This document shows positions 16,560-23,501 of a DNA stretch of 64,000 nucleotides, one piece after another. The position numbers and the translations under genes were made by a program. The stretch spans positions 186,001 through 250,000 of the forward strand of contig NZ_JAJUKH010000003.1 in NCBI RefSeq assembly GCF_021538675.1, given 5' to 3'. How positions within the stretch are numbered: the first letter of the stretch is position 1; each line of letters starts with the position of its first letter. A model generated the notes under the pieces. It did no database searches and was not told where the DNA came from. It saw nothing but the letters and a program-made list of their open reading frames with translations. The DNA comes from Paenarthrobacter sp. AR 02 (GTDB lineage: Bacteria; Actinomycetota; Actinomycetes; Actinomycetales; Micrococcaceae).

Positions 16560-16695
16560 AACACTAGCGAGGTGGGAGCCCCGGAGCACGGGAATCCACA
16601 GGTCACAGGATCAACTACTCCTCAACACAGCTTCCGCACAGCCGGCGGACTGACGCTGGGGCGTAATCGGACAACAACAGACAAGAAAGAGCATC

Positions 16696-17613
16696 ATGAG
16701 CGAGCAGAAATTCCCCGAGAACCAGCAATTCCCCCAAGACCCAGCGCCGCGGCTACCCCAGCAGTCGACCCCCGTAGGCCAGGAGCCTGAAGCCGTCCGG
16801 ACGCCGCCTGCACAACCCATGGACCGCAATCCCGGGTCATCCTGGGCGTGGGGCGAGGCCCCGCCTGCTCAGCCCCCAAGCAGCCAACCCGGCAGCAACG
16901 GTTCCGGCTGGGGCTTGCCGCTCGTGGGCAACGACAATGCGAACGACGGGGCGAACGACAAGGCAGGAGTGCAGAACCGGTGGACCGTCAAGAAGACGCT
17001 GATAGTGGCTGGTGTTGCCGTGGCGGTAGCGGCAGGTACCGCCGTCGGCTTCTACTCCCTGGGCAATGCAGGCTCTGCGGATGCTGCCAACGTTTCCCCG
17101 GGCCAGGCCGGCGGCCTGGGCGGGCAACAGGGCCAGGCAGTACCGGGACAGGGGCTGGGTCCGGGCGGAACGGGGCAAAACGGAAGCGGTCAAAACGGAA
17201 CCGGCCAGGGAATGCCAGGCCAGATGGGCGGGTTGGCACCCGATGGATTCGGAGGGGGCCTGAGTGCCGCCATCCATTCGGAGTACGTCATCCTCCGCGA
17301 CAACGAGTACGTGTCCATGGCCGATCAGGTGGGAGTTGTCAGCGAGGTTTCTTCCAACTCGCTGACCGTCAAGAGCACTGACGGGTTTACGCGAACCTAT
17401 GTCCTCGGCCCGGACACTGCCGTTGCCCAAGGAACCCGGCAGCGTGGCGGCACCTCCAGCAGCCTGACCATAGCTGACATCACGTCAGGTGCGACGGTCC
17501 GGGTCACGGCTACCAAGAGCGGGGATGCATACAACGCGTCGTCGGTAAGGCTGACCGCCGCGACGTCTTCCACGGGGCAGGGCTCCACGTCGGGTTCAGG
17601 GACGACCTCCTGA
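16696..17613 (+). CDS. Membrane-anchored protein with Gly/Gln-rich linker and DUF5666-like beta domain
   Basis: 305 residues. Residues 1-95 are a Pro/Gln/Gly-rich cytoplasmic region; 101-121 is a single membrane helix (TLIVAGVAVAVAAGTAVGFY). A Gly/Gln/Asn-rich linker (about 130-185) leads to a beta-rich domain at about 195-295, with VGVVSEVSSNSLTVKSTDG and VTATKSGDAYNASSV, which resembles DUF5666 repeats. The final residues are Ser/Thr/Gly-rich. It is divergent from the two-component system, with the direct-repeat operator candidate between, and is therefore the most likely target of that regulator. I cannot assign a biochemical role. Confidence 0.7.
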   Translation: MSEQKFPENQQFPQDPAPRLPQQSTPVGQEPEAVRTPPAQPMDRNPGSSWAWGEAPPAQPPSSQPGSNGSGWGLPLVGNDNANDGANDKAGVQNRWTVKKTLIVAGVAVAVAAGTAVGFYSLGNAGSADAANVSPGQAGGLGGQQGQAVPGQGLGPGGTGQNGSGQNGTGQGMPGQMGGLAPDGFGGGLSAAIHSEYVILRDNEYVSMADQVGVVSEVSSNSLTVKSTDGFTRTYVLGPDTAVAQGTRQRGGTSSSLTIADITSGATVRVTATKSGDAYNASSVRLTAATSSTGQGSTSGSGTTS

Positions 17614-17642
17614 GAAAACGGGCGCTTGCCGCGCCCGTTTTC
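17614..17642 (+). terminator. Rho-independent terminator
   Basis: A perfect 12-bp stem (GAAAACGGGCGC / GCGCCCGTTTTC) with loop TTGCC begins on the base after the stop codon of the preceding gene. Confidence 0.85.
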
Positions 17643-18177
17643 ACCACTTCCAGCAGACTGAAGGCAAAAAAATTCGAGATCGGAAATGGCTCCGATTGGA
17701 CAACAACTGTTTCAGATCGTGAGATTCCGCGTGGACGTGGTTGATGGGAAGCGGGGCCCACATTCTGCCGCATCCTCCGAAGATAATTCAGCAAATGGCC
17801 GCTACTTCCTGCCCTTACCGAATGAAATGCCGTTCATTTCCGGGCCATTGTGAATTGTGATTTGCGGCACAATAGACCCGGACGTCTCAAAATGTGGACG
17901 GTTCGGCGCTTTGTTACTTGCGTGTTGCCATTGTTACGTTGCACACTTCCAATGTGAACAAGAACTCAACAGCACCTGCAGCCGCAGCAACCTGGCCCAG
18001 CACACCCGCTGGCCACGATGACCGCTGTTGTCGAATGCAAGCCTAACTTTCCACCCCAAGAAGTTTCAGGCATTCGCCCCCTAGCCCAGCGTTGGGCGCC
18101 CCTCCCCAAACTCATTGCGGGGACAACCAGCATTCGAAGCCGCGATGACGGCTATTCACTTTTGAGGTAAGCACTCC
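17643..18177. other. 535-base non-coding region upstream of the orphan OmpR-type gene
   Basis: No credible reading frame. It is noticeably richer in A and T than its surroundings. I see an inverted repeat AATGAA-N6-TTCATT at 17821-17838, two TTGTTAC motifs (17931 and 17950 regions), and AATGTGGAC / AATGTGAAC at about 17891 and 17951. The last stretch carries GAGG before the ATG at 18178. It probably holds a promoter and a long leader; none of these motifs is recognised. Confidence 0.4.
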
Positions 18178-19044
18178 ATGTCAGTTGCATCTGGATACGT
18201 CCACATCTCCGTCCGTAACGCCAACAAGGCCGCGTCAAACGCAGGACTCCGCCCCGGGTTCGGTAACCGTCCCGGCTACTCTGCGGCCCCGCAAGGCGCC
18301 GGCCAGCAGGCTCCGGGCTACGTCCCGCAGGGTTACAACCCCAACTCCTACGGCCAGTTGCGCGCCGTGCCCGCCGCAGAGCCGGCACCCATGACCGCTC
18401 CCACGCCGGTCATTGCCCAGTCCGACCGGCTGCGTCCCGTTGCCAACGACAACGTAGCCCGCGGCTTCGTGCTCTACATGGGTATTGACGAAGAAACCGC
18501 AGCCGCCGCAGGAACGTCCATCGCCAAGCTTGCCCAGGAAATCCGCGCCTACGCGCAGTCTTTGGTGACCGGCGCGGAGAGCTACGCTGCCGTCGCAGTG
18601 GCCCCCGCCGGCGCGCCCGGGTCCGCCCTCGACGTCGTGCGTTCCACCTTCGGTGACCCCACGGTTGCCTCACGGCAGCGCACCGAAGCTGCCCGTCCGG
18701 CGCCGCAGCAGGAGTCCCGCCCGTCCGGCGTGCTGATCGACCTCGCCCGGCGTGAAGTTCACCTGGACGGCGAATCGCTGAACCTGACGTTCAAGGAATT
18801 CGAGCTCCTCAACTACCTCGTTGAGAACGGCACCCGTACCGTGGGTCGCGACGAACTGCTCGAAGGCCTGTGGCGTAACGCCGAGGAAGTGCCCAACGAA
18901 CGCACCATCGACGTTCACATCCGCCGACTGCGCTCCAAGCTGGGCCGCCTCGCCAACACTGTCCGCACGGTCCGCGGCCAGGGCTACCGCTTCTACGAGC
19001 ACCCCGAAGTCATTGTCTGGGCCGCTCCGGAATACTCGATCTGA
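18178..19044 (+). CDS. Orphan OmpR/PhoB-type winged-helix protein lacking a receiver domain
   Basis: 288 residues. Residues about 180-275 form a PhoB-type DNA-binding domain: GVLIDLARREVHLDGESLNLTFKEFELL, then NERTIDVHIRRLRSKLG and IRTVRGQGYRF-like RTVRGQGYRFYEH. The first 100 residues are Pro/Gly/Gln/Ala-rich and probably disordered. Residues about 105-150 (ARGFVLYMGIDEETAAAAG...) form a small folded segment with no phosphoacceptor Asp in a receiver context. The protein may be controlled by amount or by a bound partner rather than by phosphorylation. No kinase gene is adjacent. The long non-coding leader suggests post-transcriptional or complex promoter control. Confidence 0.75.
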   Translation: MSVASGYVHISVRNANKAASNAGLRPGFGNRPGYSAAPQGAGQQAPGYVPQGYNPNSYGQLRAVPAAEPAPMTAPTPVIAQSDRLRPVANDNVARGFVLYMGIDEETAAAAGTSIAKLAQEIRAYAQSLVTGAESYAAVAVAPAGAPGSALDVVRSTFGDPTVASRQRTEAARPAPQQESRPSGVLIDLARREVHLDGESLNLTFKEFELLNYLVENGTRTVGRDELLEGLWRNAEEVPNERTIDVHIRRLRSKLGRLANTVRTVRGQGYRFYEHPEVIVWAAPEYSI

Positions 19045-19058
19045 TCTTTTGACTGCCG

Positions 19059-19090
19059 AAAGCGTCCGTACCTTTGGGGCGGGCGCTTTT
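19059..19090 (+). terminator. Rho-independent terminator
   Basis: A 10-bp stem (AAAGCGTCCG / CGGGCGCTTT, one G-U pair) with an 11-base loop ends in TTTT, 14 bases after the preceding stop codon. Confidence 0.75.
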
Positions 19091-19098
19091 GCTTTCGA

Positions 19099-19104
19099 TA
19101 GGGT
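19099..19104 (+). promoter_or_regulatory. Leaderless-type -10 box (TAGGGT, 6 nt before ATG)
   Basis: TAGGGT ends six bases before the ATG at 19111, and no ribosome binding site intervenes. Confidence 0.55.
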
Positions 19105-19110
19105 TGTTGC

Positions 19111-19635
19111 ATGAGCGACCATCACCTAAAGCGCCTTGTGATCATGCGGCATGCCAAGGCGGACTGGCCGGTGGGCGTGCCCGATCATGAGCGTCCCTTG
19201 GAGGAACGCGGCCACCGGGAAGCCCCGTTGGCCGGACAGTGGTTGCTCAAGCACGGGGTGGTTCCGGATTTCATCCTGTGCTCGTCCGCGCTCAGGACGC
19301 GCCAGACGTGCACCTGGGTGTGCAACGAGTTGGGGGAGAAGGCTCCCACTCCGAAGCTGGAGGACGGCCTGTATGCTGCCTCAGCGAACCGCATGCTGAC
19401 GGTGATCAATCACGTTCCGGACACCGTAACCACGCTGATGGTCATTTCGCATATGCCCGGAGTGCAGGACCTCGCCATGCACTTGGCGTCCCGCGATTCC
19501 GATCACGATGCCTACATGGACGCCGCCACTCGCTACCCAACCAGTGCGTTGACGGTGTTGGAGACGGAAAAACCGTGGGCGGAGCTGGATGGCCAGGATG
19601 CCCGGCTGACGCAGTTTAAGGTGCCCCGCCACTAG
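19111..19635 (+). CDS. SixA-type histidine phosphatase
   Basis: 174 residues. The histidine-phosphatase motif RHA appears as LVIMRHAKADWP near residue 13, the second His is in ISHMPGVQDLA, and CSSALRTRQTC matches the family's phosphate-binding Arg segment. SixA in E. coli removes phosphate from a His-phosphorylated phosphotransfer protein; actinobacterial homologues are common and their targets mostly unknown. The protein has no signal peptide, so it acts in the cytoplasm. Its last 20 bases overlap the 3' end of the opposing LysR gene. Confidence 0.85.
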   Translation: MSDHHLKRLVIMRHAKADWPVGVPDHERPLEERGHREAPLAGQWLLKHGVVPDFILCSSALRTRQTCTWVCNELGEKAPTPKLEDGLYAASANRMLTVINHVPDTVTTLMVISHMPGVQDLAMHLASRDSDHDAYMDAATRYPTSALTVLETEKPWAELDGQDARLTQFKVPRH

Positions 19636-20539
19636 GAAGCTGTTCCGCCGCGACTTCGCGCAGCATGCGCACGGCCAGGCGGATGTTGGGGCTGGCTGTC
19701 ATGGTCTTGCGGTACACCACTCCAACGGAGCGCTGCTGGGTGGGGTTCATCACCGGAATGGCGACCACGCCGGATGGGAGCGGAGGCCTGCCGAGCCGCG
19801 GAACAAGTGCCACGGCCACCCCCTGCTCCACCATGGCGATGTGCGTGGAAAAGTCGGGGTCGTACACGCGGATGTCAGGCACCCGCCCCAGTCCTGCGAA
19901 AATCTGCAGGAGCGCCTCGTTGCAGATGGCGCCCGCCGGGGTGCTGATCCAGGTCTCGTCCAGCAGGTCTTCACGCTCGACGGCGGCCCTCGCCGCGAGT
20001 GGGTGGGTGCTGTTGACGAGCACATCGGCCTGGTCCACGCAAAGGTCCTGGTGCACCAGGTTTCCGGGGATGACCAGCGGCACCGAGTTCCAATTGTGGA
20101 CCACGGCGAGTTCCGCTTCCCCGGAGGCCACCCTTTGCACGGCTTCGCGGGGATCCTCTGCCAGCACAGTGATCTCCAGGGCGGGGTGGGACGCGGCGAG
20201 CCGTCCGAGCATGGGGCCCACCAGTCCACGGCACGCGGTGGAGAAGGCGACCATCCGCAGCAGTCCCGTCGGCTGTGCAGGGTCGGAGAGCAAGGTGGCC
20301 TGCAGTTCCTCGAGCTCGCCCATGATGCGACGGCCATAGCCAGCCAGCGCCAGCCCCCGCTCCGTCAGCAGCACGCCGCGGCCATTGCGCTCCAGTACAG
20401 CAACGCCTGTCTGTTTTTCCAGCTTCTTGATCTGCTGCGAGACTGCCGAGGGGCTATAGCCCATCACATCGGAGGCGGCCACCACCGATCCATGCCGTTC
20501 CACGGCGACCAGCGCCCTTAGAGCCGAGATGTCGATCAT
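19616..20539 (-). CDS. LysR-family transcriptional regulator
   Basis: 307 residues. The N-terminal winged helix (residues 1-60) has the family pattern LRALVAVERHGSVVAASDVMGYSPSAVSQQIKKLEKQTG. The C-terminal two-lobe effector domain (about 90-290) includes EITVLAEDPREAVQRVASGEAELAVV. It is divergent from the EamA exporter gene with 72 bases between starts, the usual arrangement for a LysR regulator and its target. The ligand is probably a substrate of that exporter, which is inference. The stop lies inside the end of the sixA-like gene on the other strand. Confidence 0.9.
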   Translation of the reverse strand: MIDISALRALVAVERHGSVVAASDVMGYSPSAVSQQIKKLEKQTGVAVLERNGRGVLLTERGLALAGYGRRIMGELEELQATLLSDPAQPTGLLRMVAFSTACRGLVGPMLGRLAASHPALEITVLAEDPREAVQRVASGEAELAVVHNWNSVPLVIPGNLVHQDLCVDQADVLVNSTHPLAARAAVEREDLLDETWISTPAGAICNEALLQIFAGLGRVPDIRVYDPDFSTHIAMVEQGVAVALVPRLGRPPLPSGVVAIPVMNPTQQRSVGVVYRKTMTASPNIRLAVRMLREVAAEQLPSGGAP

Positions 20540-20599
20540 GAAGCAAATCTACGTGGTTCCATGCGGAAATCGATGCTGGTGCTTCAAGGTCAAGGGGTC

Positions 20600-20605
20600 C
20601 AGAGT
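20600..20605 (+). promoter_or_regulatory. Leaderless-type -10 box (CAGAGT, 6 nt before GTG)
   Basis: CAGAGT ends six bases before the GTG at 20612. It favours this start over the ATG at 20561, which would put a long non-membrane tail on the exporter and almost meet the LysR start. Confidence 0.4.
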
Positions 20606-20611
20606 GGACTT

Positions 20612-21523
20612 GTGAACCTTCGCCACTCTGCCCTCGCCGTCCTGGTAGCCGTCCTCTGGGGCATCAACTTCGTTGCCATCGACCTCGGCCTGCACGCGAA
20701 CGGCCGGGATGTGCCGCCGTTGCTCTTCGTCGCCATGCGCTTCCTCCTGGTCGTGTTCCCCTTCATCTTGTTCATCCGCAAACCCGACGTCGGCTGGAAG
20801 GCGATTGTCGGCGTCGGACTCTTCATGAGTGCCGGCCAGTTCGGGCTCCTCTATCTCGGCATGGCACTGGGGATGCCGGCTGGCCTGGCGTCCCTGGTCC
20901 TTCAGGCGCAGGTATTGTTCACCATTCTGCTGGCCTCCAGGTTCCTCGGTGAGAGGCCCAGCCGCCGCCAACTGGCCGGGGTAGTGCTTGGCATCGCAGG
21001 CTTGGCGGTGGTGGCGTTGGGGCGCAGCGCAGTAGCCCCGGTGCTCCCGCTCATGATCGTGCTGGCAGCGGCGTTGTCATGGGCGGTGGGGAACGTGGTG
21101 GCGCGGCACTCGAAGGCCAAGTCCGGGCTTGGCCTGGTGGTGTGGTCCGGTGCGGTGGTGCCTGTCCCGTTGGCAGGATTGTCGCTCGTTGTGGACGGTC
21201 CGGACACGGTGTGGGCGACGCTTTTGGACCTCCAGGCGGCCACGATCCTGAGTGCGATCTACACCGCAGTGTTCGCCTCGCTTGTGGGCTACGGCATCTG
21301 GAACCGTCTGTTGTCGCTCTACCCAAGTTCCGACGTCGTGCCCTTCACGCTGCTCGTCCCGGTGGTGGGCATGACGGCGGCTTGGCTGGTCCTGAACGAG
21401 GTTCCCACACCAGCCGAAATCCTGGGCGGGCTGATCCTGCTCCTGGGCGTTGCCACCGCAGTACTGGGTGCCTCGCGGAAACGCCCGGACATCCCCGTTG
21501 CGGGGCCTGCTTTGCGCGTTTAG
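20612..21523 (+). CDS. EamA-family (DMT) transporter
   Basis: 303 residues from GTG 20612, beginning directly with a membrane helix (HSALAVLVAVLWGINFVAIDLG). Ten hydrophobic segments in two EamA repeats are visible, with the family motif LWGINFVAI in the first and SVVSTVYAFL-like sequence in the second replaced by LSAIYTAVFASLVGYGIWN. Members export amino acids, purines or other metabolites. The divergent LysR gene likely controls it. The last codons (VAGPALRV and stop) lie inside a palindromic repeat copy, so the repeat supplies the C-terminus. Confidence 0.85.
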   Translation: MNLRHSALAVLVAVLWGINFVAIDLGLHANGRDVPPLLFVAMRFLLVVFPFILFIRKPDVGWKAIVGVGLFMSAGQFGLLYLGMALGMPAGLASLVLQAQVLFTILLASRFLGERPSRRQLAGVVLGIAGLAVVALGRSAVAPVLPLMIVLAAALSWAVGNVVARHSKAKSGLGLVVWSGAVVPVPLAGLSLVVDGPDTVWATLLDLQAATILSAIYTAVFASLVGYGIWNRLLSLYPSSDVVPFTLLVPVVGMTAAWLVLNEVPTPAEILGGLILLLGVATAVLGASRKRPDIPVAGPALRV

Positions 21524-21560
21524 CTCTCGCCTTAGCGCGCAGAGCAGGCCCCGCAACGGG
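21494..21560. repeat. GTTGYGGGGCC palindrome, copy 1
   Basis: Arms of 25 bases: the left begins CCCGTTGCGGGGCCTG and the right ends CAGGCCCCGCAACGGG, with one T/C difference that still pairs as G-U in RNA; the loop is 17 bases. It lies across the EamA stop codon and just before the end of a possible minus-strand remnant. Likely a bidirectional terminator or REP-like element. Confidence 0.8.
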
Positions 21561-21566
21561 AGGGGA

Positions 21567-21650
21567 TCAGCGCAAAGTAAAGATGGTTCGGTGCCAGTCC
21601 TTCTCAGCCAGGCCCTCCAGCTCGAACATCACGTGCTTCACCTGGGTGCT
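21567..21650 (-). pseudogene. Possible 3' remnant of an unrecognised minus-strand gene
   Basis: On the minus strand a frame ending with TGA at 21567 reads KHVMFELEGLAEKDWHRTI plus FTLR, which looks like a normal protein C-terminus. Upstream it runs into sequence that belongs, on the other strand, to the flavoprotein remnant. The beginning of the gene is missing. I do not recognise the family, and chance coding on the antisense strand is possible. Confidence 0.3.
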
Positions 21651-22002
21651 GAAGTTCACGCACAAGTGGGCAGGGCCCATCGATTCGAGCACGCAGTTCT
21701 GTGCCTTCTTCGGCACCGCGCGCAGGAACAGGGTGGCTTACGCTGCTGGCTTCACGGGACTCGGAGTTGGTGCCACGGCGTTCGCGGGCGATGTGCTCCT
21801 GGACCTGTTGGCTGGCCTGGACACTGAACGCACGCGTGTGGAAATGGTCAGGAAACGGCCCTTGCCCTTCCCGCCGGAACCGCTGGCGTCCTTGGGCATC
21901 AACCTGACTCGCTGGTCCATGGACAGGGCGGACCACAACCAGGGCAAACGGAACCTCATCCTCAAAGCGCTCGACGCCGTGGGGTTGGGTTTCGACTCCT
22001 GA
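21646..22002 (+). pseudogene. C-terminal remnant of an FAD-dependent oxidoreductase
   Basis: The frame from about 21646 to TGA at 22000-22002 encodes the last ~118 residues of an NAD(P)/FAD oxidoreductase of the DadA-like type: KFTHKWAGPIDSSTQF, RVAYAAGFTGLGVGATAFAG (the C-terminal FAD-binding motif), MVRKRPLPFPPEPL and INLTRWSMDRAD. Normal family members have about 450-470 residues, so roughly three quarters are gone, including the N-terminal dinucleotide-binding GxGxxG. No proper start or promoter precedes it. It is bracketed by palindrome copies 1 and 2. A deletion that fused two gene 3' ends explains the picture best. Confidence 0.75.
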
Positions 22003-22008
22003 CCCGCC

Positions 22009-22071
22009 CGTTGTGGGGCCCGCTTTGCGTGTTTCGCTCCCGCGTAAGCGCGCAGAGCGGGCCCCGCAACG
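22009..22071. repeat. GTTGYGGGGCC palindrome, copy 2
   Basis: CGTTGTGGGGCCCGC on the left pairs with GCGGGCCCCGCAACG on the right around a CGC-rich middle. It starts seven bases after the flavoprotein-remnant stop and is followed by copy 3 at a 74-base period. Confidence 0.8.
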
Positions 22072-22083
22072 TGGCGGGGTTTC

Positions 22084-22144
22084 GTTGTGGGGCCTGCTTT
22101 GCGTGTTTCGCTCGCGCGTAGGCGCGCAGAGCGGGCCCCGCAAC
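22084..22144. repeat. GTTGYGGGGCC palindrome, copy 3
   Basis: Nearly identical to copy 2 (left arm GTTGTGGGGCCTGCTTTGCG, right arm ending GGGCCCCGCAAC). It ends ten bases from the stop of the minus-strand membrane protein gene, so copies 2 and 3 lie between convergent 3' ends. Confidence 0.8.
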
Positions 22145-22153
22145 GTGGAGGTT

Positions 22154-22825
22154 TCAGCGTTTGGGGGCAGGCTTGCGTTGGGAAGAAGAGCTCGACGGCG
22201 GCCGCTTGGCTGGCACCGCCGGCGTTCGTGGAGCGGGGCGCTTCACCGCGGTGGTCTTGGAGGCGCCGGAAGAAGGGCGGGGAGCCGTGGGACGCTTGGC
22301 CGGAGTGGTTGGGCGTGGGGAAGCAGGCCGCGGGGTTGGCTTGCGTGCAGCCGGAATTCGCTTGGCTCCGGATGCCGGCCGCTTGGCGGGAGCAGGTGCC
22401 CGCGATCCGAAGGACGGCATCACGGCTCCGAGGAACATCACCGCCAAGGTGCCAACACCGGCCACCGCTGCGAGGTAGAAGTAGATGTCCGAGTCTTCGG
22501 TGCTGACGGCGCTTCCCATGGCGTTGGTGTCCTGGTTGAACGCCAGGCCCCACATACGCAGGAAGGCGATGCTGAATCCGATGAACAGGCTGGTGCCGGC
22601 TGCGCCGAGGAGAACCACCAGGTACCTGCGACGGTTGAAGAGCTGGACGATGCAGGACAGGTAGCAGAGCAGCACGGCGCCCAGGAAGAGGTACAGCACC
22701 AGTTCCTCAAGGACGACGGCGGCGAGCACCAACAGCCCCAGGGATACGAAGGCGGCAATGACCGCTAGTTTTCCGCTGTTCCCCATGTGACGCATGAGGT
22801 TAATCATCGCCGACCAAGTGGCCAC
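22154..22825 (-). CDS. Membrane protein with a long basic Pro/Ala/Lys/Arg tail
   Basis: Up to 223 residues from GTG 22825; an in-frame ATG at 22807 is equally possible and neither has a clear ribosome binding site. Four hydrophobic helices occupy about residues 18-130 (KLAVIAAFVSLGLLVLAAVV, ELVLYLFLGAVLLCYLSCIV, YLVVLLGAAGTSLFIGFSIA, YFYLAAVAGVGTLAVMFLGA). The last ~95 residues are low-complexity and strongly basic, with repeated AKRP, PRPT and KRPA units and no acidic residue after about 130. The tail would face the cytoplasm if the N-terminus is inside, and could bind nucleic acid or phospholipid. I do not recognise a named family. Confidence 0.7.
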   Translation of the reverse strand: MATWSAMINLMRHMGNSGKLAVIAAFVSLGLLVLAAVVLEELVLYLFLGAVLLCYLSCIVQLFNRRRYLVVLLGAAGTSLFIGFSIAFLRMWGLAFNQDTNAMGSAVSTEDSDIYFYLAAVAGVGTLAVMFLGAVMPSFGSRAPAPAKRPASGAKRIPAARKPTPRPASPRPTTPAKRPTAPRPSSGASKTTAVKRPAPRTPAVPAKRPPSSSSSQRKPAPKR

Positions 22826-22859
22826 GCCACGCCGTCGTAGATTGCAGTTGGATACCGTC

Positions 22860-23501
22860 TTACTTGATGACGTATCCGTGCATGATGGTCATCACAGCCG
22901 CGACGCTCTGGTCGCGGGTTCGTTCCGGGTTGTAGGTCTGCTGGTCGAGTCCTACGACGAAGATCGCACCGAAGATGGCTGCTTCCAGGCTCCCACGGGC
23001 GATCGACTCGTCCACTCTGTAGCCCTCTGCAACCCGTTCCACCGCGGAGCCGATGACTGCGAGGAGTTCGGCGCGGAGTTCCGTGAACACCGCGCTCCAT
23101 TCGCCCGGCGTGCGCCAGTTTTCACTGACCCACAGGCGGGCGAACGACGGGTAGTCGTCCATGAAGTCCATCGCCTGCCCCACCATGTTCTTCATGGATT
23201 CGAGTGGGTCGCTGCTCTGGCCTTGGACATCCTGGAGCCGGACCAGCATGATGTCCACGCCATGCCGCAGCAGCTGGGCGATGAGGTCGGACTTGCTGCC
23301 GAAGTTGTAGTAGACGGATCCCTTGGAAACCCCGGCCGCGGCGGCGATTTCGTCAACTGTCACTCCGGCAGCGCCGCGTTCGCCGATCAGCTCCATGGAG
23401 GCCTCGAACAACCGTTGCTTGGTGGCGTTGGTTCGTTCGGGGCGAAGCTTCTTGCTCCCGCCCACCGCGGAATCCGAAGAGTGCGGCTCGGTGGTGCTCA
23501 A
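22860..23501 (-). CDS. TetR-family repressor of the YhgE operon
   Basis: 213 residues from TTG 23501, preferred because GGAG lies eight bases upstream and the TTG overlaps the TGA of the preceding gene (TTGA coupling); a GTG at 23537 is the alternative. The N-terminal helix-turn-helix is typical: TKQRLFEASMELIGERGAAGVTVDEIAAAAGVSKGSVYYNFGSKSDL. The C-terminal ligand domain carries a series of helices ending HGYVIK. It is last in a three-gene operon whose promoter contains a perfect 20-bp palindrome, so it probably represses its own operon. The ligand is unknown. Confidence 0.9.
   Translation of the reverse strand: MSTTEPHSSDSAVGGSKKLRPERTNATKQRLFEASMELIGERGAAGVTVDEIAAAAGVSKGSVYYNFGSKSDLIAQLLRHGVDIMLVRLQDVQGQSSDPLESMKNMVGQAMDFMDDYPSFARLWVSENWRTPGEWSAVFTELRAELLAVIGSAVERVAEGYRVDESIARGSLEAAIFGAIFVVGLDQQTYNPERTRDQSVAAVMTIMHGYVIK

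Noticed and set aside
21604..22143. A 179-codon minus-strand frame across the flavoprotein remnant and repeats
   Set aside because: Its sequence is dictated by the palindromes and the antisense of the remnant; it has no start signal or domain.
22009..22144. An insertion sequence end
   Set aside because: The palindromes lack a transposase gene and target-site duplications in this window; they are treated as a repeat family.
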